Assembly: GCA_903881535.1 (NCBI GenBank)
Contig: CAIRTT010000453.1
Location: 1-15,113 of the forward strand
DNA length: 15,113 nt
Origin: an uncultured Armatimonadota bacterium
GTDB taxonomy: Bacteria > Armatimonadota > Armatimonadia > Armatimonadales > Armatimonadaceae
Direction of reading: 5' to 3'
Part shown: positions 1 through 7,900 of the stretch, piece after piece
Position numbering within the stretch: the stretch's first letter is position 1
Layout of the letters: each line of letters starts with the position of its first letter
Program-made: the position numbers and the translations under genes
The notes under the pieces: generated by a model
What the model saw: only the letters and a program-made list of their open reading frames with translations
What the model was told of the DNA's origin: nothing
The model's database searches: none

Positions 1-816
1 GCAACGGGATATGTCGTCGAATACACGGGCGAAGCCATCCGAAATCTCTCGATGGAGGGCCGGATGACGGTTTGCAATATGTCTATCGAGGCGGGTGCCC
101 GCGCTGGGATGATTGCTCCCGATGAGACCACATTTGCGTACCTCAAGGGCCGACCGTATGCGCCAGCCGGTGCTGAGTGGAACACGGCGGTTGCCATTTG
201 GACCGAGCTTAAAACGGATGATGCTGCAACGTTTGACACGACAGTCATTCTGGATGCATCCCAAATCCAGCCACACGTGACTTGGGGAACATCCCCAGGG
301 CAGGTCGCACCGCTCAGTGCGGTTGTCCCAAGCCCGGATGACTTCACCATATCGAGTGATAAGCGTGCCTGTGAGCAGGCGCTGAGCTACATGGGAATCA
401 CATCCGGAACGCCACTACGTTCCATCCAGGTCGATACCGTATGGATTGGCTCCTGCACGAATGGCCGTATTGAAGACCTCCGTGCAGCGGCTGGCGTCAT
501 CAAGGGCCACAAAGTCTCCGTTCCACGCGCACTTGTCGTTCCAGGTTCTGGTCTTGTTAAAAAACAGGCCGAGGCAGAGGGGCTGCACACTATTTTCATA
601 AATGCTGGATTTGAGTGGCGTGAGCCGGGTTGTTCGATGTGTCTTGGGATGAACCCGGACATTTTGCAGCCAGGAGAGCGCTGCGCTAGTACATCCAATC
701 GTAACTTCGAAGGCCGTCAGGGCAAGGGTGGCCGCACCCACCTCGTCAGCCCACAGGTTGCCGCAGCGACCGCCATCAGGGGAACACTGTCATCCCCGGC
801 TGATCTTCTAAACTAG
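1..816 (+). CDS. leuC: 3-isopropylmalate dehydratase large subunit, C-terminal part (5' end outside window)
   Basis: The frame is open from base 1 and continues upstream of the first in-window ATG (52), so this is the last 271 codons of a larger gene. LeuC, with LeuD, isomerises 2-isopropylmalate to 3-isopropylmalate in leucine biosynthesis in the cytoplasm. Family blocks seen in order are EYTGEAIRNLSMEGRMTVCN, SIEAGARAGMIAPDETT, WIGSCTNGRIEDLR, FEWREPGCSMCLGMNPD and CASTSNRNFEGRQGKGGRTH. The cysteine of GSCTN and the two of CSMC are the three [4Fe-4S] ligands, all present. The SMEGRMTVCNMSIEAGARAG block fits LeuC better than aconitase. No leuD follows: a terminator and an RDD gene come next, so leuD is upstream or elsewhere. 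Identification is very secure. Confidence 0.97.
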   Translation, partial: ATGYVVEYTGEAIRNLSMEGRMTVCNMSIEAGARAGMIAPDETTFAYLKGRPYAPAGAEWNTAVAIWTELKTDDAATFDTTVILDASQIQPHVTWGTSPGQVAPLSAVVPSPDDFTISSDKRACEQALSYMGITSGTPLRSIQVDTVWIGSCTNGRIEDLRAAAGVIKGHKVSVPRALVVPGSGLVKKQAEAEGLHTIFINAGFEWREPGCSMCLGMNPDILQPGERCASTSNRNFEGRQGKGGRTHLVSPQVAAATAIRGTLSSPADLLN

Positions 817-839
817 TCCATCCAGCGAGACCAAGTTAA

Positions 840-884
840 TCATGCACCTGATGCGGAATCACGCGCATCGGGTGCATGAATTTT
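840..884 (+). terminator. Rho-independent terminator of leuC
   Basis: Arms at 840-855 and 864-879 pair over 16 bp (CATGCACCTGATGCG against CGCATCGGGTGCATG, with one G-T wobble, plus a flanking T-A pair) around an 8-nt loop. TTTT follows at 881-884. It starts 24 bases after the leuC stop and separates leuC from the RDD gene. Confidence 0.8.
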
Positions 885-920
885 CAAGGGGACATTCCAT
901 CAGATTTTAGTCGCATCGGT

Positions 921-926
921 TATGAT
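921..926 (+). promoter_or_regulatory. Possible -10 box for the RDD gene
   Basis: TATGAT lies 32 bases upstream of the RDD start codon, after the leuC terminator, so a promoter is needed here. Its surroundings (CGGTTATGATGC) resemble the CCGTAnAATGC element upstream of other genes in the window. No recognisable -35 box lies 16-18 bases upstream, so this is tentative. Confidence 0.35.
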
Positions 927-958
927 GCATCATCTTTGTACAGTGTAGAGGTTTTTGT

Positions 959-1426
959 ATGTACGATCAAAACCAGTCCGAGGGTACTTACCAGTACGCG
1001 GCACCCATCAAGCGCTTTGCTGCAATTTTCATAGACGGTATTGTCGTATCTGCAATTTCAGTTCCCCTAGGATTCGTTGTAGGAATAATCGTTGCCGCCT
1101 CCATGCAGGGGAAGGATCCCGATGGAATCGGGATTATTGCCAATATTTGGGGAAATATCCTTGGCGTCATGATCTCTTGGCTCTACTTTGCACTTATGGA
1201 AAGCTCACCAAAGAGTGCAACGCTTGGCAAAATGGCACTCGGTCTAATGGTCCTCGACACGGATGGCTACCCAATCAGCTTTGGGCAAGCCACGGGACGC
1301 TACTTTGGAAAGATTCTTTCAGCCTTACCCTGCTATGCAGGCTTTATCACCGCGTTCTTCAATGAGAAGAAGCAGGGCTGGCACGATTCGATGGCAAATA
1401 CTGTCGTCGTGGACACCAGGGCCTAA
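959..1426 (+). CDS. RDD family integral membrane protein
   Basis: The 155-residue product has the RDD layout. KRFAAIFIDGIVV near residues 18-30 carries the arginine and aspartate that name the family, followed by a first hydrophobic segment (about 26-47) and a second (about 65-80). The conserved block SATLGKMALGLMVLDTDG is at about 90-107, then a short third hydrophobic stretch and the closing KKQGWHDSMANTVVV. RDD proteins are small membrane proteins of mostly unknown function; some are implicated in ion transport or stress resistance, but nothing here fixes a role. The start at 959 is supported by GAGG at 948-951. The overlapping frame starting at 955 is a shadow. The last 90 bases are duplicated downstream (1519-1608), and a terminator follows at 1443. 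Confidence 0.9.
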   Translation: MYDQNQSEGTYQYAAPIKRFAAIFIDGIVVSAISVPLGFVVGIIVAASMQGKDPDGIGIIANIWGNILGVMISWLYFALMESSPKSATLGKMALGLMVLDTDGYPISFGQATGRYFGKILSALPCYAGFITAFFNEKKQGWHDSMANTVVVDTRA

Positions 1427-1515
1427 CGAAATTCGATGGACACCCCCAGCGCTCCGCGCTGGGGGTTTTTCTTTGTCACCTAGAAGTCAAACAAGGTTGG
1501 CTGTGCACCTAGCTT
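1337..1515. repeat. Tandem duplication, copy 1 (period 182 bp)
   Basis: This copy holds the working 3' end of the RDD gene, its terminator, and an orphan copy of the 3' end of the YqaJ-like gene: on the minus strand, 1480-1515 reads KLGAQPTLFDF then stop. It aligns without gaps to 1519-1697. I see six mismatches over 179 bases (positions 1373, 1378, 1413, 1432, 1483 and 1510), about 97% identity. Confidence 0.93.
1443..1470 (+). terminator. Rho-independent terminator of the RDD gene
   Basis: CCCCCAGCGC (1443-1452) and GCGCTGGGGG (1456-1465) form a perfect 10-bp GC-rich stem with a TCC loop, followed by five T at 1466-1470 and further pyrimidines. It lies 16 bases after the RDD stop. On the opposite strand the stem is not followed by a T-run, so it acts mainly on + strand transcripts. 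Confidence 0.9.
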
Positions 1516-1518
1516 ATC

Positions 1519-1608
1519 GCAGGCTTTATCACCGCGTTCTTCAATGAGAAGAAGTAGGGATGGCACGATTCGATGGCAAATACTGTCGTCGTGGCCACCA
1601 GGGCCTAA
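1519..1608 (+). pseudogene. Detached, broken copy of the RDD C-terminal codons
   Basis: In the RDD frame this reads GFITAFFNEKK and then TAG at 1555-1557, where copy 1 has CAG (Gln). After the stop the frame continues as the RDD tail to a TAA at 1606-1608, matching the real stop at 1424-1426. No start or membrane region is attached, so it is only a by-product of the duplication. Confidence 0.8.
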
Positions 1609-1624
1609 CGAAAATCGATGGACA

Positions 1625-1652
1625 CCCCCAGCGCTCCGCGCTGGGGGTTTTT
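1625..1652 (+). terminator. Duplicate copy of the RDD terminator
   Basis: Identical hairpin (arms 1625-1634 and 1638-1647) and T-run (1648-1652), exactly 182 bases after the first. It lies just beyond the stop codon of the convergent YqaJ-like gene and would give a second barrier to + strand read-through into that gene. Confidence 0.85.
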
Positions 1653-1661
1653 CTTTGTCAC

Positions 1662-2360
1662 CTAAAAGTCAAACAAGGTTGGCTGTGCACCAAGCTTTAT
1701 TCGGCTGATCTCATCCCAAAGGCGATCCGCCTGTCCGAGTAAATGCTCACTCACAACAGGATCACGCTCAATCTCAACAAAAAACGGCCCGCCCTGCCAG
1801 TCTGGCTGCCGTATCCCGCAATAATCCATCATCTGGATAACCTGCTGTAGCTCGCCAGACTCCGTCGGCATCGCGTGGTACAGAACCAAAGTCAGCGAAT
1901 CGAGTCCGAGGAGCGCCAGTTGATACTGCATTTGCCTGCGAATCGATGACTGGACCAGTCGTTTATCCTGCCAAGACCGAACCATGCTGGCGCCACACTT
2001 GATCTCGACCGCATGCATCCCACAGGATGAAAGTCCATCCAAGGATGCCCGCCGGTGGGGGTGAGTCAGCGACTCGATACAGGCCGGCTCCAGCGAAACG
2101 CCGTGCGCGCGTTCATACGCTGCACGCGCGATAGGTTCCAAAATGTGACCGAGCTGCATCGCACTGTCGCCGCCACGCCCTAATGTAAATGGCTGCCCCG
2201 TATCGGTAGGCATCGGGGAAAGCTTGTCATTACGAACACTCAACCACCCTTGCCCTCCGCCAACTGCCTTAGCAATCTCAGTTGCAGTAACACCTCCGTG
2301 GCGCCACTGTAACCACTTACCAGTCCCCTGATCCATCGACAAACGCTTGTAGAGCTGCAC
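1662..2360 (-). CDS. YqaJ-like (lambda exonuclease type) PD-(D/E)XK nuclease
   Basis: The 232-residue product (from GTG at 2360) resembles YqaJ viral-recombinase/alkaline exonucleases, which process double-stranded DNA ends for recombination. Seen in order: WLQWRHGGVTATEIAKAVG at 16-34, the entry motif; GHILEPIARAAYE at 71-83, with the conserved Glu near 75; ASLDGL at 105-110, with metal-binding Asp108; VEIKCG at 118-123, the E-x-K core (Glu119, Lys121); and QYQLAL at 145-150, the family glutamine motif. It is the only minus-strand gene and has no phage recombination partner beside it. Start is uncertain: neither GTG 2360 nor the in-frame ATG at 2336 has a clear ribosome site. Its 3' end lies inside the 182-bp tandem duplication. 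Family is fairly sure; the substrate is unknown. Confidence 0.78.
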   Translation of the reverse strand: MQLYKRLSMDQGTGKWLQWRHGGVTATEIAKAVGGGQGWLSVRNDKLSPMPTDTGQPFTLGRGGDSAMQLGHILEPIARAAYERAHGVSLEPACIESLTHPHRRASLDGLSSCGMHAVEIKCGASMVRSWQDKRLVQSSIRRQMQYQLALLGLDSLTLVLYHAMPTESGELQQVIQMMDYCGIRQPDWQGGPFFVEIERDPVVSEHLLGQADRLWDEISRIKLGAQPTLFDF

Positions 2361-2399
2361 AGACGTATGCTATCAAGGGGATGAGAACCGAGGGCAAAA

Positions 2400-2415
2400 T
2401 GTTTCACGTGAAACA
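2400..2415. promoter_or_regulatory. parS: parS centromere-like site (ParB/Spo0J binding)
   Basis: TGTTTCACGTGAAACA is a perfect 16-bp palindrome and matches the broadly conserved bacterial parS consensus TGTTNCACGTGAAACA at every position. It lies in the 81-bp gap between two divergent genes. ParB-CTP clamps load here and spread, recruiting ParA and SMC for chromosome segregation. In other bacteria most parS sites lie in the origin-proximal part of the chromosome, so the window may be there. No parA or parB gene is in the window. Three other CACGTG hexamers (lines near 270, 9695 and 14257) lack the flanks. Confidence 0.88.
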
Positions 2416-2441
2416 ACAACGTATCGGAATGGATAAACAGC

Positions 2442-2903
2442 ATGGCACTAACGGATGCATTTAAGCAGGCTGCAGGTGGATGGAAGGGAAGCAAAACGGT
2501 GTGGCCCGGCCCGGATGCGGATGCCATTTCCTCCGATGTATGGCTGGATGCACGCCTGGCAGCTCGCGGAAAGTTCATTGTCTTTGCATATGACTGGACC
2601 GTAACGGGTGAAGCACAACAAGGCGAACTAGGATTCTCGTTAGCCAGTGATGGAGTTACAGCGCAAGGTTGGTGGATTGACAGCTGGCATAACGACAACT
2701 CAGTGATGCAGCTGATGGGTAGCGAAACCGCTGACAATGTAGTGATGCTTTCAGGCACATTTCCAGCACCAGATGGACCCGATTGGGGATGGGATATACA
2801 GATTCGCTCCACAGATACCGAATTGGATATCGTGATGTGGGTGATCCCCCCTGGAGAGCCAGGGATGCTCGGTGTCCGTTACGAGTTGATCAAGACAACG
2901 TAA
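2442..2903 (+). CDS. DUF1579-like small protein
   Basis: The 153-residue product has no signal peptide or membrane segment. It resembles DUF1579-type proteins, predicted beta-barrels of the lipocalin/FABP style. An opening glycine-tryptophan (AGGWKGSKTVWPGPD, about 11-25) is followed by alternating beta strands (GKFIVFAYDWTVTG), the central GWWIDSWHND motif near residues 76-85, and a closing strand LGVRYELIK. It is rich in tryptophan and aspartate and starts just after the parS site, divergent from the YqaJ-like gene. The start at 2442 has only a weak GGAT-like ribosome site. The family call is by pattern only, no function is proposed, and START/SRPBCC-like or other small beta folds cannot be excluded. 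Confidence 0.7.
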   Translation: MALTDAFKQAAGGWKGSKTVWPGPDADAISSDVWLDARLAARGKFIVFAYDWTVTGEAQQGELGFSLASDGVTAQGWWIDSWHNDNSVMQLMGSETADNVVMLSGTFPAPDGPDWGWDIQIRSTDTELDIVMWVIPPGEPGMLGVRYELIKTT

Positions 2904-2942
2904 GCAGAAGTCCCTTGGAAACATGCTACGTAAGTTTTTTCA

Positions 2943-2978
2943 AGTAGTTGACGCACCATTGGCACAGTAGTTGCACCA
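2943..2978. repeat. Short direct repeat upstream of the glycosyltransferase gene
   Basis: AGTAGTTG occurs at 2943-2950 and again at 2966-2973, 23 bases apart (about two helical turns), and each is followed by CACCA (2954-2958 and 2974-2978). TTGACG at 2948-2953 inside the first copy could be a -35 box, but no good -10 follows at the right distance. Paired regulator half-sites are possible; chance is not excluded. Confidence 0.3.
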
Positions 2979-3010
2979 GTAGACATCACTAAGTTCGCGT
3001 TGAGGTTCTG

Positions 3011-4135
3011 ATGACTACAAAAAAAACTGGTGTTGCCGCTCTCATTGCTACCGCTGATCGGGGTCCATCCATCGTGATGACCATCGAGTCCATTAAGCGC
3101 CTGCAAGGACAGCTGGATGAGCTAGTAATCGTTGATCAAAGTTCAAATGATGAAACCTACATGGCCATCATGCCCTACCTCCAAGACGCATTCATCAGCT
3201 ATATGCGGGTATCTTCCAAAGGTAAGGGAAAAGCGCTGAACCTTGCACTCGCACAAATGGATAGCGAGATTGTTATCCTCACGGATGACGACACAGAAGT
3301 CTGTGACAACTGGATCTCGGCTTACACCAAGCGCTTCTCAAAGGATGACAACACGGTTCTTATCTACGGGGATGTTCTCGCAGCGGACTTTGATCCAGCC
3401 GAAGGCTTTATTCCAGTCTACGAATGTGGGCAGGATCGAGTTATCACATCCCTCTGGGAACGCCGCAATACACGCGGCATCGGTGCAAACTGCGCCATCC
3501 GACGCTCCCCAGTGATGGCACTCGGTGGGTTTGACCCGGAAATGGGCCCCGGCGGCGACTTCAGAGCCTGCATCGACTATGACCTCACCGTCCGATGCAT
3601 CGTTGCTGGTCACACGGTTCAGGAAACTCCAGCATCCGCAGTTATTCACTATGGTTTTCGCACCCACAAACAAGGTGCACGCCTGATGCGAAATGCTTTT
3701 CATGGCATCGCGGCGATGCACACAAAGCTCATCCGCGCTGGTCACTATAATGACATCCCCTGCATGATCCACGAATTCGCCTGCTACGCAGCCGCACCTC
3801 TCTTCCACAACCTACTGAAGGGCAAACTTCAGGGACTGCAAGCCATCAAGGGATTTGTAAGCGGAATTGGCGCTGCGATGCGGCATGACTTCGATGCGAC
3901 AACCGCGATGTTCCAGCCTAATCTTGCGACCAGCGGGAGCATTATCCCGATGCCAACGTTTGGTGTCGCCAGCAACCCGATGTTCGCTACAGCGCAAAAT
4001 CCAGTCTTGACCGTTGTGGATGGTGGACTCCGAGATGGAATCACAACCGCTACAAACGAAGCAGGCACGTTTGCTGTTTCCAGCAACCAACCGACGACTG
4101 TAGATGTCGAGGAAACCATTCAACTCGCAGCCTAA
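3011..4135 (+). CDS. Family 2 (GT-A) glycosyltransferase
   Basis: The 374-residue product has a GT-A fold N-terminal domain. VAALIATADRGPS at 8-20 is the nucleotide-sugar entry strand, ELVIVDQSS at 37-45 holds the conserved Asp, TDDDTE at 91-96 is the metal-binding DXD motif, GANCAIRRS at 158-166 and GGFDPEMGPGG at 172-182 form the acceptor side, and DYDLTVR at 189-195 stands in for the usual ED catalytic-base motif. No transmembrane segment is evident, so it is probably cytosolic or peripheral. The last 80 or so residues (from about 293) are rich in Thr, Ala, Ser, Asn and Val with no recognised fold. GAGG at 3003-3006 supports the start. It transfers a sugar to an unknown acceptor, probably for surface polysaccharide; it stands alone with no other sugar gene next to it. 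Confidence 0.88.
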   Translation: MTTKKTGVAALIATADRGPSIVMTIESIKRLQGQLDELVIVDQSSNDETYMAIMPYLQDAFISYMRVSSKGKGKALNLALAQMDSEIVILTDDDTEVCDNWISAYTKRFSKDDNTVLIYGDVLAADFDPAEGFIPVYECGQDRVITSLWERRNTRGIGANCAIRRSPVMALGGFDPEMGPGGDFRACIDYDLTVRCIVAGHTVQETPASAVIHYGFRTHKQGARLMRNAFHGIAAMHTKLIRAGHYNDIPCMIHEFACYAAAPLFHNLLKGKLQGLQAIKGFVSGIGAAMRHDFDATTAMFQPNLATSGSIIPMPTFGVASNPMFATAQNPVLTVVDGGLRDGITTATNEAGTFAVSSNQPTTVDVEETIQLAA

Positions 4136-4145
4136 CGCAATATAC

Positions 4146-4171
4146 AGACACACATCAACACCGTAGAATGC
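4146..4171 (+). promoter_or_regulatory. Putative promoter of the DnaQ-like gene
   Basis: CCGTAGAATGC (4161-4171) has a -10-like TAGAAT at 4164-4169, 33 bases before the next ATG. It is preceded by AGACACACAT (4146-4155), which also occurs at 4831-4840 before the DUF1592 gene. A near-identical CCGTACAATGC lies at 10122-10132. No -35 consensus is seen. The call rests on recurrence before genes. Confidence 0.45.
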
Positions 4172-4202
4172 CTTCAGACAGGTCACACTGGCTGGAGGCA
4201 TA

Positions 4203-4784
4203 ATGCAATTTTGCGTGTTTGATACTGAAACAACAGGCCTACCAACACCCGTTGAAACACCGGATGGCATAAAGCTTGTCTACCCACGCCTCGTTCAGCT
4301 GGCTTGGATAATCCTCGATGAAAACCTTGAGGAAATCGCACACGCATCCTTTATCATCCAACCCGATCGATGGACCATCCCGGATGATGTCGTCAAAATA
4401 CATGGCATCACCACCTCAGATGCCTTCCTCCTCGGCGAACCCATCCGGGATGTCCTCGCAGCCTTTGCAACAGCGATTGCCAAGTGCACCCACATCGTCG
4501 CACATAACATCGCTTTCGATACCGGCGTCCTAATCGGCGAATTTGAACGCTATAACATCCCGGATGCCACTCTTGGCAAAAAGCATTGCTGCACCATGGA
4601 AACAGGTCGGGGAATTATGAAGATCCCAGGATCGGATGGCTACCGACGACCAAATCTCGCTCGCCTCGCAAAACACTACTTTCCACACAGCGAATTCATC
4701 ATCGCCCATGATGCCCTCGCAGATGCACAAAAGGTCGTTCGTATCTTCATCCGGATGGTAAATTCCGGCGATTTCACGCCGTGA
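4203..4784 (+). CDS. DnaQ-like (DEDDh) 3'-5' exonuclease
   Basis: The 193-residue protein is a single exonuclease domain of the DnaQ/RNase T superfamily, which removes 3' nucleotides from DNA or RNA with two metal ions. All catalytic residues are visible: FDTETTG at 6-12 (Exo I, Asp7 and Glu9), HIVAHNIAFD at 97-106 (Exo II, Asp106), and HDALADA at 169-175 (Exo III, His169 and Asp174), making it DEDDh. The linker segment WTIPDDVVKIHGIT at 57-70 is also typical (compare IP....IHGI in family members). GGAGG at 4194-4198 supports the start. It has no polymerase or helicase domain and is shorter than full DnaQ (about 240 residues), so it could be a proofreading subunit or an independent repair nuclease. 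I therefore give no symbol. Confidence 0.9.
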   Translation: MQFCVFDTETTGLPTPVETPDGIKLVYPRLVQLAWIILDENLEEIAHASFIIQPDRWTIPDDVVKIHGITTSDAFLLGEPIRDVLAAFATAIAKCTHIVAHNIAFDTGVLIGEFERYNIPDATLGKKHCCTMETGRGIMKIPGSDGYRRPNLARLAKHYFPHSEFIIAHDALADAQKVVRIFIRMVNSGDFTP

Positions 4785-4830
4785 ATTGAACAAATACGCC
4801 TCTAACGCAATCCGCACCATCAGCATCTCT

Positions 4831-4859
4831 AGACACACATCTAAGCACCGTGCTAAGAT
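4831..4859 (+). promoter_or_regulatory. Putative promoter of the DUF1592/DUF1552 pair
   Basis: AGACACACATC (4831-4841) followed by CACCGTG and TAAGAT (4854-4859, possible -10) mirrors the block before the DnaQ-like gene. CTAACGCAAT is also shared (4132-4141 and 4802-4811). The element lies 60 bases before the preferred DUF1592 start. No -35 consensus is seen. Confidence 0.4.
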
Positions 4860-4919
4860 TCGAAACCTAGCCATGCTTGGATGGCCGGAAACAAAAATTT
4901 CGCTGAGATAAAAGACCAT

Positions 4920-7900
4920 ATGCTGACACACCGCTTTCGGGGACTGATCGCACTCACAGCAACGCTGACCGTACCCATCATGCACCTCATCGCCGGTGCA
5001 GCCCCCATCACGCCAGCAGCTAAACCCGTTCCTACACGGACCGAACTCGCGAAACAATTTCAGACCACGGTCAAACCATTTCTTGCCACGTACTGCAACA
5101 ACTGCCACGGTGCCACCAAGCCGCAAGCACAGCTGAACCTGACACGCTTTACCGACATCTCAACCGTCCTCGCAGATATCCCACACTGGTCGATGACGAA
5201 GCAACGCGTTGCAGATGTAGAAATGCCACCCGCCGGCGCTAAGCAACCCAAGCCTGCTGAGCGACAAGCCGTCGTCAAGTGGATCACAGATGTCCGGAGC
5301 TACGAAGCAAATCGCACCGCTGGTGATCCAGGAATCGTCCTCGCACGGCGCCTCAGCAACTCCGAATACGACAACACCATCCGGGACCTGACCGGCGTCG
5401 ACTTGAAACCCACAAAGACATTCCCTGTCGACCCCGCAAACCAGGAAGGCTTTGATAACTCAGGTGAATCCCTCACCATCTCGCCTGCACTTGCAAAGAA
5501 GTACTACGAAGCCGCACGCTCTGTTGCCGAAAACCTCGTCCTGACATCCGGAGGGTTTTCGTTCTCAACCCACCCCGTGATGTCAGAACCTGACAGAGAT
5601 AAGTTCTGCGTGCTACGCATTGTTGATTTCTATCGACAACAACCAACAGACGTCGCCACCTACCTCGAAGGTGCCTGGCGCTATAAGCACCGCAGTGCCC
5701 TTGGAAAACCAACGGCAACACTCGATTCCATTGCAAAAGATGCGAATATCAGCCCCAAATACCTGAAGACCGTCGCGCAGCTACTGGATGATAAATCGAT
5801 CACTGTTGGCCCTATCGCAAAGCTGCAGGCAACGATGGATGCCATCCCGGCCCCGACACGCGTCAACGAAACAGCACCAAAGCCACGCTTCCGCGAGACC
5901 GCTAACTGGATACAAAAACTCCGCCGGCATATTGCCTACCGCCATCCAAACCTCAATGTCCCCGGTGAATTCACCCCGGGAAGCTATACAAATGTAATCT
6001 GGAAAGACTACTTGTATGCATCCACACGCCGGAAGTTCGACCCATCCAGACTGCTAATCGGTAGCAACGACGATGCCGGTATCCCACAGGATCAAGACGC
6101 ACGCACGCCCTACATCGAATCGTTTACACGCTTTGCATCTATCTTCCCAGATACGTTCTATGTCGATGAACGTGGCCTGATGGAATACGATGCCCAATAC
6201 GAACGCTCCGGACGCTTCCTCACGGGTGGAACACACAACGCGACCAGCTACTTCCGCGATGATGCTCCACTGATTGATTTAGTCATCGATGACGCGACAA
6301 AGAAAACCCTGGACACACTCTGGAAAGACTTTGAAGTTGTCGCTGAGTTCAACGAGCGGATGTACCTCCAAGGCATCTTCTATGAGCGTAACGAAGCACA
6401 AACCATCCTCGTAACCCGGGATGCGGAATTCAACTTTGCAAAGTCGGAAGATCGCAAATGTGCAAGCCCAGCCAGCATCGCGAAATTTAAGGACCTATAT
6501 CTAGCCAAGGCGAAGCGAAAAAATGCAACCCCAGAAACTCTGGTTGCCTACGCTGCATACTTCGACCGCTCAACAGAAGCCATCGAGCGCGAAAATCGGG
6601 AACGACGCGAAGCAGAACCCCTTCACCGCAAGGCACTCCTCGAATTCGCGGGCAAAGCGTGGCGCCGCCCACTCACCGCTTCGGAAACCAAAGACCTCCA
6701 GGCAACCTACGCATCCCTTCGATCGAAGGAAGGCCTCTCGCACGATGATGCCATCAGGGACTCGGTTACACGTATCCTGCTCTCGCCACGCTTCCTTTAC
6801 CGGGTCGACCTGGATGCCGATATAGATGCACTCACCCAAGCAGAGAGTGGATTTACCCTAACATCCAGCCTCCAACAAAAGCTTCGCACAGCACCAAAAC
6901 AAACGCAAACACCTCTGAATGACATCGCCCTTGCAAGTAAGCTCAGCTACTTCCTCTGGTCATCGATGCCCGATGCCGAGCTTCTGAAGCTTGCTGCCGC
7001 TGGAAAGCTGCACGAACCAAACATTCTCGCAGCACAAACCAAGCGGATGATCAAGGATCCTAAGATCAAAGCATTGGCAGTCGAGTTCGGCGCAAACTGG
7101 CTTGATATCCGCCGTTTCGAAGAACATAGCGCGGTTGACCGCGAACGCTTCCCAGCATTCGATGACAACCTCCGACAAGCGATGTTTGATGAACCAGTCC
7201 GGTTCATTATGGATGGCCTTCAGTCCAACACATCCATCCTCGACTGGATCTATGGCAAGCACACCTTTGTCAATGGACCCCTTGCAAAGCATTACGGGAT
7301 GGATGACCTCAAGGTCCCAGATGACATCCTAAATGACCCTAAGCAATGGATTCGTGTTGACAATGCAGATCGTTACAGCCGCGGTGGCATCTTACCAATG
7401 GCCGCGTTCTTGACAAAGAATGCATCTGGTCTACGAACCAGCCCTGTCCGACGCGGCTACTGGATGGTCAAACGTGTCCTTGGTGAATTCATACCACCAC
7501 CGCCCGCCGTCGTCCCAGAGCTCCCAAAGGACGAGAAGGCTCTCGGAGATCGAACGCTTCGACAAGCACTTTCGCAACACCGGGATAACCCAGCCTGCTC
7601 GGGATGCCACGCACGCTTCGACTCATACGGGCTTGTCTTCGAAGGATTCGGCCCAATCGGTGAGCTGCGCAAATTCGACCAAGGTGGCAAACCTGTTGAT
7701 ACCGCTGCACCATTCCCCGGTGGTGTTGAAAAGTCCGGCGTCGCTGGACTCCAGGAATACATCAAGAGCAAACGCCAACAGGACTTCCTCGACACCTTTG
7801 CACGCAAAATGTCAACGTACGCCCTCGGACGGACACTGCAACCATCCGATGACCTCCTCCTCACAAACATCCAGACCAGGCTCCGAACAACCGATTACAA

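Larger units (their letters stand above)
1519..1697. repeat. Tandem duplication, copy 2 (period 182 bp)
   Basis: Second copy of 1337-1515. It contains a dead RDD tail, a second copy of the terminator, and the working 3' end of the minus-strand YqaJ-like gene. Similarity fades after about 1697, where copy 1 reads AGCTTATCGC and this copy reads AGCTTTATTC. The junction shows that the ancestor had one convergent RDD / YqaJ-like junction, since duplicated in tandem. Confidence 0.93.

Noticed and set aside
955..1365. Overlapping frame inside the RDD gene
   Set aside because: Cys- and Arg-rich product without domain; the RDD frame has the family motifs and the ribosome site.
2240..2812. Long minus-strand open frame across the parS site
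   Set aside because: It overlaps two better-supported genes, has no family resemblance and simply reads the complement of the DUF1579-like gene.
2912..2944. Possible terminator after the DUF1579-like gene (CTTGGAAA against TTTTCAAG)
   Set aside because: Only a weak 8-bp A/T-rich stem with a long loop and no T-run after it.
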